Positions 1 to 5,105 of a DNA stretch of 10,424 bases are shown piece after piece. Position 1 is the stretch's first letter; every line of letters starts with the position of its first letter. The notes beneath the pieces are model-generated. The model had not been told where the DNA came from. It searched no databases and was given only the letters and a program-made list of their open reading frames with translations. The DNA is from Flavobacteriales bacterium (lineage in GTDB: Bacteria; Bacteroidota; Bacteroidia; NS11-12g; UBA955), in contig CANIZU010000053.1 of assembly GCA_947472115.1 (NCBI GenBank), forward strand, positions 1-10,424, read 5' to 3'. The position numbers and the translations under genes were made by a program.

Positions 1-470
1 AATACCCACGGCTCATTTTTTATCACCGATGAATCCAATTGCCTCAGTAAAAAGCCATTCATACAATAATGAAAATCATCGTAACCCATCCCCTTCGCCA
101 CAACCCCATCAATATCCACATCGCCTTTAATAATCCCCGCCTTGCTCGCAGATATTGCCGCCCTTTCAATGCCCATAACCTTAAGCTCCGAAGCATTTGC
201 ATTATTCACAAATTCAGGCACGTATTGCGCTCCCACAACCAAAGGATCCGCCCCCTCCATATTCGCCGCATGGTCTATGATGTAATTTCCATGAACCTTC
301 ACTATCTTGTCCTTGATTCCATTTTGAAACCCTTTCACCGTGGCAATCGTCACAATCATGGTCGCAACGCTCAACGAAACCGCAGAAATTGCCAAACGCA
401 TCATATTTTTGGAGAATGAATTATCACCCTCCTTTATCAATCGAAACGCTATGAACCTGACCCAAGACAC
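1..470 (-). CDS. ABC transporter permease, LolC/LolE/FtsX type (N-terminal part, cut by the window edge)
   Basis: Partial gene of about 156 residues, open to the left edge. I translated it by hand from the reverse strand. It begins MSWVRFIAFRLIKEGDN, then SFSKNMMRLAISAVSLS and a hydrophobic segment (about residues 23-45) ending in TVKGFQNGIKDKIV. A soluble stretch with HGNYIIDHAAN and KGDVDIDGVVAKGMGYD follows. A basic, short N-terminus, one membrane segment and then a large periplasmic domain is the start of FtsX/MacB-type permeases of the lipoprotein-releasing (LolC/LolE) class, in which FtsX membrane segments follow later. The ATPase partner is not visible. I chose a GTG start at 468-470 because no in-frame ATG lies upstream, and the next ATG pair (residues 23-24) would delete the conserved FIAFRLIKEG region. 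A TACCTTTG element sits 9 bases upstream. The family is fairly sure; the substrate (lipoprotein or other) is inference. Confidence 0.85.
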   Translation of the reverse strand, partial: MSWVRFIAFRLIKEGDNSFSKNMMRLAISAVSLSVATMIVTIATVKGFQNGIKDKIVKVHGNYIIDHAANMEGADPLVVGAQYVPEFVNNANASELKVMGIERAAISASKAGIIKGDVDIDGVVAKGMGYDDFHYCMNGFLLRQLDSSVIKNEPWV

Positions 471-479
471 TATTGCTTT

Positions 480-487
480 CAAAGGTA
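480..487 (-). promoter_or_regulatory. Candidate Bacteroidota -7 promoter element (TACCTTTG) of the LolE-like gene
   Basis: On the minus strand the bases read TACCTTTG, an exact match to the Bacteroidota consensus TAnnTTTG. The element ends 9 bases before the GTG start, so the transcript would have a leader of only a few bases. The nearest upstream TTG lies 26 bases away, too far for a good -33 box, so the call rests on the -7 match and its position. Confidence 0.45.
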
Positions 488-504
488 GGAAGCATCGATT
501 GAAA

Positions 505-1842
505 ATGACATTACAATTTTCATGGCTTGTAATTTTTATTATCGCGGGGATTCATGTCGCTCAAGCCCAAAAATCAAAGCCCGCATCGCCAAGCAAAAAC
601 CCTCCCGTCACCGAACCCATTCCACCAAATAACTCGGTACAAGTCCTTTCCCCCGCGGCAAAGCCTCATAGCATTTACAATCCCAATGCCCAAAACTCAC
701 TCCCCATTTCTGTGGGCGCAGAGAATACGTCAGCCTATTTATCGATGCTAAGCGGCAAAAAAGTCGGCATTGTCGCAAATCCAACCTCAAAAATCGGCAA
801 TAGCCATCTCGTAGATACGCTCAAAAAACTAGGTGTTAAAATCGTGATGGTTTTTGCGCCAGAACATGGTTTTAGAGGCGATGCGGAAAATGGCGCCCAC
901 ATCGAAAACGGCGTAGATCAAAAGTCGGGCCTCACCGTGGTTTCCCTTTATGGAAGTCATGTAAAGCCTAGTCCAAACGACATGAAACAGTTGGATTTGG
1001 TCCTGTTTGATATTCAAGACGTTGGCGCTCGATTCTATACCTATTTAACTACGATGCACTATGTGATGCAGGCCTGCTCAGAGCAAAACAAACCCTTAAT
1101 CATCCTAGACAGACCCAATCCCAATGGCTATTTCGTGGCTGGACCTATTTTAGAACCCAAATACAAAAGCATGGTCGGCGTGCATCCGATACCCATCGTT
1201 CACGGAATGACTTTGGGCGAGCTCGCAAAAATGATCAATGGCGAAGGCTGGTTGAAAGATTCGGCTCATCCGAACATCAAACCTTGTAAACTCACAGTAA
1301 TCCCCTGCGCAAACTACAACCACAACCGAGCGTATCCATTGCCCGTTCCTCCCTCTCCAAACCTACCGACGGAAAACTCGATTTATCTATACCCCACACT
1401 TTGTTTGCTCGAAGGCACCAATGTGAGCATGGGGCGCGGAACCGATAAACCTTTTGAATGCTTTGGTGCGCCCTGGTTAACACAAGGAACCTATTCATTC
1501 ACACCCATGGCCATTCCGGGAAAATCAATGACCCCACCTTACCTCGGCGAAACCTGCAAAGGGGTATTGCTAAGCGACTTTGCATCAGGATATTTGATAT
1601 CCTATCGGAATTTGTATATCGACTGGTTGATTATGCTATACCAAGATTGTCCAAATAAGTCACTGTTCTTCAATTCATTTTTCAATAAACTTGCGGGTAA
1701 TGCTACCCTTCAGCAACAAATCGTATCGGGTAAGAGCTCCATGGAAATTCTGCAAAGTTGGCAACCCGGAATCGATGCTTTTTTGATCAAACGCAAACCA
1801 TATCTACTTTATCCTTACCAAGCCGAATTGGGTATTTATTGA
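505..1842 (+). CDS. namZ: Exported DUF1343 / NamZ-family protein, probable exo-beta-N-acetylmuramidase
   Basis: A 445-residue protein of the DUF1343 (YbbC/NamZ) family. Characterised members release N-acetylmuramic acid from the non-reducing end of peptidoglycan fragments and act outside the cytoplasm. An N-terminal signal peptide (MTLQFSWLVIFIIAGIHVAQA) probably ends after residue 21. A Pro/Ser/Asn-rich linker follows (about 22-70), then the catalytic region: KKVGIVANPTS (85-95), FAPEHGF (117-123), LFDIQDVGARFYTY (167-180), LDRPNPNGY (201-209), EGTNVSMGRGT (303-313), and the terminal PYQAELGIY. Glu120 of PEHGF matches the family's proposed catalytic Glu. The frame is open further upstream to 340, but the ATG at 505 gives a clean signal peptide and avoids overlapping the divergent permease gene. 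The DUF4920 gene follows within 20 bases. The family is sure; exact substrate specificity is inferred. No good promoter match was found upstream. Confidence 0.9.
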   Translation: MTLQFSWLVIFIIAGIHVAQAQKSKPASPSKNPPVTEPIPPNNSVQVLSPAAKPHSIYNPNAQNSLPISVGAENTSAYLSMLSGKKVGIVANPTSKIGNSHLVDTLKKLGVKIVMVFAPEHGFRGDAENGAHIENGVDQKSGLTVVSLYGSHVKPSPNDMKQLDLVLFDIQDVGARFYTYLTTMHYVMQACSEQNKPLIILDRPNPNGYFVAGPILEPKYKSMVGVHPIPIVHGMTLGELAKMINGEGWLKDSAHPNIKPCKLTVIPCANYNHNRAYPLPVPPSPNLPTENSIYLYPTLCLLEGTNVSMGRGTDKPFECFGAPWLTQGTYSFTPMAIPGKSMTPPYLGETCKGVLLSDFASGYLISYRNLYIDWLIMLYQDCPNKSLFFNSFFNKLAGNATLQQQIVSGKSSMEILQSWQPGIDAFLIKRKPYLLYPYQAELGIY

Positions 1843-1848
1843 TTGTTG

Positions 1849-1856
1849 TATCTTTG
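1849..1856 (+). promoter_or_regulatory. Bacteroidota -7 promoter element (TATCTTTG) of the DUF4920 gene
   Basis: TATCTTTG matches TAnnTTTG exactly and ends 4 bases before the ATG at 1861. An ATTG at 1827-1830 lies 18 bases upstream of it, within the spacing reported for Bacteroidota -33/-7 pairs. The -33 part lies inside the end of the NamZ gene. The transcript would begin at or next to the start codon, so it should be leaderless or nearly so. Confidence 0.6.
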
Positions 1857-1860
1857 TAAA

Positions 1861-2232
1861 ATGAAAACCATTATTAGCATTTTCGTCGCTCTTTCAGCGA
1901 TTTCTTGCACGCAAACAGCAAATCAAATCGGTAAACCTGTGAATACCAGCGATGCTGTGTCTGTGAATGTGGGTCTAGAAAATTTCAAGAAGGATGGCAA
2001 AGCCGAAGCCGTATTATTCGGAAAAGTCGATGAAGTATGTCAGTCCGAAGGTTGCTGGTTCACCTATCAAACCGAAACAAAAAATATCACGGTTGATTTT
2101 GGCGATGCATTTACTGTACCTAAGAATATTGGAGCAAAGGATTTATATGCTGTTGGGCATTTTTACAACGATACTACCGAGGACAAGACCGTGGAAGTGA
2201 AATTCCATGCAGACGGTGTAAAATTTAAATAA
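1861..2232 (+). CDS. DUF4920-family lipoprotein, function unknown
   Basis: A 123-residue protein beginning MKTIISIFVALSAISCTQ, a lipoprotein-type signal with the putative acylated Cys at residue 16. No acidic cluster follows the Cys, so there is no obvious surface-export signal and a periplasm-facing lipoprotein is more likely (inference). The mature part resembles the DUF4920 family common in Bacteroidota: VLFGKVDEVCQSEGCWFTY (51-69), then ITVDFGDAFTVPKNIGAKDLYAVGHF. The two cysteines 60 and 65, followed by Trp, are the most striking residues and could bind metal or form a disulfide; this is speculation. The frame stays open upstream through a TTG at 1843, but that would put residues across the TATCTTTG promoter and spoil the signal peptide, so ATG 1861 is preferred. 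It has its own promoter candidate but could also be read from namZ. Confidence 0.85.
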   Translation: MKTIISIFVALSAISCTQTANQIGKPVNTSDAVSVNVGLENFKKDGKAEAVLFGKVDEVCQSEGCWFTYQTETKNITVDFGDAFTVPKNIGAKDLYAVGHFYNDTTEDKTVEVKFHADGVKFK

Positions 2233-2290
2233 TTCAACATACGATTCAACCTGGAATCGAAGACCCGGCAAAATGGATTAACTTGTAGGG

Positions 2291-2354
2291 GATTGTTTGA
2301 CTGGGGGATTGTTTGATTGAAGGGTCGTTTGTATTATTGATTGTTTGATTGGCT
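2291..2354. repeat. Degenerate tandem repeat, period 16 bp, four units
   Basis: Units at 2291-2306, 2307-2322, 2323-2338 and 2339-2354. GATTGTTTGA is identical at the start of units 1, 2 and 4, and unit 3 (GGTCGTTTGT) keeps 7 of those 10 bases in register. The six bases that end each unit vary. A still weaker unit may precede it at 2275-2290. It lies between the DUF4920 stop and the palindrome at 2355, in DNA with no gene. Confidence 0.6.
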
Positions 2355-2397
2355 ATCAACGCGAAAGGGCACCCATTGGGTGCCCTTTCGCGTTGAT
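2355..2397. terminator. Perfect 43-nt palindrome, probable bidirectional terminator between convergent genes
   Basis: Two exact 21-base arms surround a single central T: ATCAACGCGAAAGGGCACCCA at 2355-2375 and its reverse complement at 2377-2397. In RNA the centre would open into a small loop on a long GC-rich stem that includes AAAGGGCACCC/GGGTGCCCTTT. It lies between the converging DUF4920 (+) and accC (-) genes, 28 bases beyond the accC stop, which suits a shared terminator. There is no clear run of U after the stem on either strand, so it is not a textbook intrinsic terminator. Confidence 0.75.
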
Positions 2398-2425
2398 GAT
2401 ATAATTGCCCTAAATGGGAATCCTA

Positions 2426-3763
2426 TTACTTGATTTCAAATGTATTCATAAAGGCTGTCGTGAAATTACCCGCCCTAAAATCAGGATCGCGCATCAATTG
2501 CAAATGCAATGGAACGGTAGTTTTCACGCCTTCGATGATAAATTCTCCCAAAGCACGCTCCATCTTCACAATCGCTTCATCGCGGGTTTGGGCCGAAACG
2601 ATCAACTTCGCGACCATGGAATCGTAGTATGGAGGAATGGTATAACCAGCGTAAATATGCGTATCCACACGAACTCCATGTCCGCCCGGACGGTTCAATT
2701 GGGTGATTTTACCTGGACAAGGTCTGAAGTTGTTATGAATATCCTCGGCGTTGATCCGACATTCGATGGCATGTTTGGTAGGATAATGATCTTTTCCAGA
2801 AATGGGAACACCAGCAGCAATTAATATCTGCTCTTTCACCAAATCATAGTTAATCACTTCCTCTGTTACCGGATGCTCCACCTGAATACGAGTATTCATT
2901 TCCATAAAATAGAAATTGCGGTGCTTATCAACCAAAAACTCTACCGTTCCAACTCCCTCGTAATTGATGATCTGAGCTGCTGCTTTTGCGGCCTCACCCA
3001 TTTTTTCACGCAATTCTGGCGTCATGAATGGTGATGGCGTTTCCTCCAATAACTTCTGGTGACGTCGCTGAATGGAACAATCACGCTCACTCAAATGACA
3101 AACTTTACCGTATTGATCTCCGGCGATTTGGATTTCGATGTGACGTGGATCTTCGATATATTTTTCCATGTACAAACCATCGTTTCCGAAAGCTGCACCG
3201 GCTTCTTGCTTAGCGCTATGCCATGCTGGCTCTACTTCTTCGTCTTTCCAAACGATGCGCATACCACGACCACCACCACCCGCAGTTGCCTTCATGATAA
3301 CGGGGTAACCGATTTCATTGGCGATTTTGATGGCTTCGTTGAAGCTAGACAATAAACCTTCTGAACCAGGGATGGTAGGTACCCCAGCCTTTTTCATGGT
3401 GTCCTTGGCGTTGGACTTATCGCCCATTTGGTCGATTTGTTCCGGTGTGGCACCAATAAACTTAATACCATGATCACGACAAAGTGCAGAAAATTTGCTG
3501 TTTTCAGACAAAAATCCATATCCCGGGTGAATTGCATCGGCATTGGTTATTTCAGCAGCTGCTAGGATGCGCGACATAGAAAGGTAACTATCCTTACTCT
3601 GTGGCGGGCCAATACAAACGGCTTCATCCGCAAAACGAACGTGTAAACTTTCACGATCGGCTGTAGAATAAACGGCCACTGTTTTAATCCCCATTTCCTT
3701 ACAGGTACGGAGTATGCGAAGAGCAATCTCACCGCGGTTAGCGATTAAGAGTTTTTTAAACAT
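2426..3763 (-). CDS. accC: Biotin carboxylase subunit of acyl-CoA carboxylase
   Basis: A 445-residue protein, close to the usual 445-450 of stand-alone AccC. In the cytoplasm it carboxylates the biotin on AccB, using ATP and bicarbonate. It begins MFKKLLIANRGEIALRI, the conserved N-terminal fold. ATP-grasp features follow: Lys116 and Lys159, the glycine-rich loop GGGGRGM (162-168), ERDCSIQRRHQK (226-237), and the catalytic run EMNTRIQVEHPVTE (288-301) with Glu288, Asn290, Arg292, Gln294, Val295 and Glu296. The C-terminal domain carries ECRINAED (334-341), including the conserved Arg336. It has no biotinyl domain of its own, so it depends on AccB, encoded 11 bases upstream and surely co-transcribed. 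All key residues are present and it looks functional. It is the last gene of the minus-strand run, before the palindrome at 2355-2397. Confidence 0.97.
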   Translation of the reverse strand: MFKKLLIANRGEIALRILRTCKEMGIKTVAVYSTADRESLHVRFADEAVCIGPPQSKDSYLSMSRILAAAEITNADAIHPGYGFLSENSKFSALCRDHGIKFIGATPEQIDQMGDKSNAKDTMKKAGVPTIPGSEGLLSSFNEAIKIANEIGYPVIMKATAGGGGRGMRIVWKDEEVEPAWHSAKQEAGAAFGNDGLYMEKYIEDPRHIEIQIAGDQYGKVCHLSERDCSIQRRHQKLLEETPSPFMTPELREKMGEAAKAAAQIINYEGVGTVEFLVDKHRNFYFMEMNTRIQVEHPVTEEVINYDLVKEQILIAAGVPISGKDHYPTKHAIECRINAEDIHNNFRPCPGKITQLNRPGGHGVRVDTHIYAGYTIPPYYDSMVAKLIVSAQTRDEAIVKMERALGEFIIEGVKTTVPLHLQLMRDPDFRAGNFTTAFMNTFEIK

Positions 3764-3774
3764 AACAATTTTGA

Positions 3775-4251
3775 TTAGGCGGGTTCAACCAAGAATAAAG
3801 GCTGATCGTATTCCACAGGACTAGCGTTATCAACCAAAATCTTAACAATCTTACCAGTCACTTCACTTTCGATTTCATTGAACAATTTCATTGCCTCAAT
3901 GATACATACTACTTTACCAGAGCTCACATCATCGCCAACATTAACAAAGACTGGTGAATCAGGACTAGCTGTGCGATAAAATGTACCTACCATGGGTGAT
4001 TTGATGGTGATCAAATTATCTACTTTTGCCTCAGCGACTGGTGCACTTGGCACCGATGCAACAGGAGTCGAAAGAGCTACCGGTGCGGGTGCTGCTTGCA
4101 TCGCTACTGGCGCTGGAGTATATTGAGCTGTCGTGAATTGTGCGGGGTTCTTTTTAATGAGCAGTTTAAAATCTTTTTGATTGATTTCTACTTCATCTAC
4201 ACCTGCAGTTGAAACAAATTTAATCAGTGCTTGAATCTCTTTTATGTCCAT
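3775..4251 (-). CDS. accB: Biotin carboxyl carrier protein of acyl-CoA carboxylase
   Basis: A 158-residue carrier protein. Its biotin shuttles CO2 from AccC to the carboxyltransferase. The N-terminal helix MDIKEIQALIKFVSTAGVDE is typical of AccB. An Ala/Pro/Val-rich flexible linker follows (about 39-75), and a biotinyl domain fills about 79-158. The biotinylation motif is EAMKLFNEIE (119-128), with Lys122 as the acceptor, and SPMVGTFYR (85-93) is the usual first half of the fold. The frame is open upstream to 4335, but the ATG at 4251 matches the family N-terminus, so the longer form is rejected. accC follows 11 bases later. The 135-base gap upstream is larger than others in the cluster, so accB-accC may have its own promoter as well as read-through from pccB. 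Confidence 0.96.
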   Translation of the reverse strand: MDIKEIQALIKFVSTAGVDEVEINQKDFKLLIKKNPAQFTTAQYTPAPVAMQAAPAPVALSTPVASVPSAPVAEAKVDNLITIKSPMVGTFYRTASPDSPVFVNVGDDVSSGKVVCIIEAMKLFNEIESEVTGKIVKILVDNASPVEYDQPLFLVEPA

Positions 4252-4274
4252 AGTTTTTTGATAAAATGATTCTG

Positions 4275-4282
4275 CAAAGAAA
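4275..4282 (-). promoter_or_regulatory. Weak -7-like element (TTTCTTTG) upstream of accB
   Basis: On the minus strand TTTCTTTG matches TAnnTTTG except at the A, 23 bases before the accB ATG. A TTG at 4305-4307 (minus strand) lies 22 bases upstream, at the edge of the allowed spacing. The 135-base gap here makes an internal promoter plausible, but the match is imperfect. Confidence 0.3.
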
Positions 4283-4386
4283 ACCATAATTGAGTAAAAA
4301 AGGCCAAAAACAGATCGTTTTTTGCCAATAATCACCCAAAACGACCTAAAAAATGGTCAAACCCATCAAAAAACAGTCAATTCAAT

Positions 4387-5100
4387 TTAGAACCGATATG
4401 CCAACCCGCCTTGAATAATTGCTTTTGCAGCCCCCACCTCACCAAACAACATCAATGATTTGTAAATATCGCCTCTGAGGCCAAAAGTAAAATCACCGCC
4501 TATAGACGGAACACTGGCCAACGTTAAACCTAGGCCATTTATATTTTTTCCAAAAAACGGATTGTTACTATTAACCGAAATGTTATTTCCTCTAATTCCC
4601 ATGCTTACTCCAATATAACATTGCAGTTTATCGTCTGGATTAAAGAAATAATTATAACGAATATTACAACTCGTACTACTATATTTCACCCCAACCGATG
4701 TCTGCACTATACTACCGAAATCGTTATAAAAAAAAGAATCTTTCACATCCCCGTTGATTGAAAAAGTGTTGTGCGCGATGTTCAATCCTAAGGAATGTCT
4801 GGGCTTTAAACGATATTCCACTTTAAAAAAGCTAATGGGCGATTTCGACACATTCACGTTGATTAATTCTGCATTTGGATCTGTTGGAATGGTACTTTCC
4901 AGAGATTTGAGTACCGCGTAGATCAAATTACCTCGTCCAAACCCATACGCTACAGTAAGGAAATTTTGGTCGCCAGGAGCAACTTCCGTTTGATTCTCTG
5001 AAGGATTTACGGATTGACCTGTAGAAGTTGTTTGCGCTTTTGCTGTGGAGCAGAAAAAACTCACGAAACAAATCATGGCTATCACGAATACTTTTTGCAT
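4387..5100 (-). CDS. Unrecognised exported protein, probable small outer-membrane beta-barrel
   Basis: A 237-residue protein I cannot assign to a named family. It starts with a clear signal peptide (MQKVFVIAMICFVSFFCSTAKA, cleavage likely after residue 22), then a polar, Thr/Ser/Gln-rich segment to about residue 44. From there it shows alternating hydrophobic/polar strands separated by turns rich in Asn, Asp and Gly (for example FLTVAYGFGRGN, FKVEYRLKPRHSLGLNIAHN, QTSVGVKYSS, CNIRYNYFFN, CYIGVSMGIRGN, FTFGLRGDIY, LMLFGEVGAA). It ends GGLAYRF; a terminal Phe in such a strand is the usual signal for the barrel-assembly machinery. The pattern suggests an 8- to 10-strand barrel of the OmpA/OmpW size class. 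It starts 5 bases after the pccB stop, so it should be co-transcribed with pccB, yet an envelope role is unrelated to carboxylation. Location is fairly likely; function is unknown. Confidence 0.8.
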   Translation of the reverse strand: MQKVFVIAMICFVSFFCSTAKAQTTSTGQSVNPSENQTEVAPGDQNFLTVAYGFGRGNLIYAVLKSLESTIPTDPNAELINVNVSKSPISFFKVEYRLKPRHSLGLNIAHNTFSINGDVKDSFFYNDFGSIVQTSVGVKYSSTSCNIRYNYFFNPDDKLQCYIGVSMGIRGNNISVNSNNPFFGKNINGLGLTLASVPSIGGDFTFGLRGDIYKSLMLFGEVGAAKAIIQGGLAYRF

Positions 5101-5105
5101 CGCGT

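Noticed and set aside
69..419. Plus-strand open frame of 116 codons
   Set aside because: It lies opposite the permease gene, which has a recognisable membrane segment and family motifs; the plus-strand translation is His/Arg/Asn-rich with no domain-like pattern.
340..504. Upstream extension of the NamZ reading frame by 55 codons
   Set aside because: It overlaps the conserved N-terminus of the divergent permease and would bury the clear signal peptide that begins at 505.
2291..2354. CRISPR-like array
   Set aside because: The 16-base units are too short, have no unique spacers and no cas genes are near; it is a decayed tandem repeat.
4302..4326. Inverted repeat GGCCAAAAA ... TTTTTTGCC upstream of accB as a terminator
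   Set aside because: Arms of nine with one mismatch, almost all A/T, in an A/T-rich gap; too weak to call.
4252..4335. 28-residue N-terminal extension of AccB
   Set aside because: The family N-terminus starts at MDIKEIQALIKF; the extension covers the probable promoter region.
4728..4735. Eight-A run (eight T on the coding strand) in the barrel gene
   Set aside because: A/T runs of this length are expected by chance in A/T-leaning DNA; less notable than the G run in porU.
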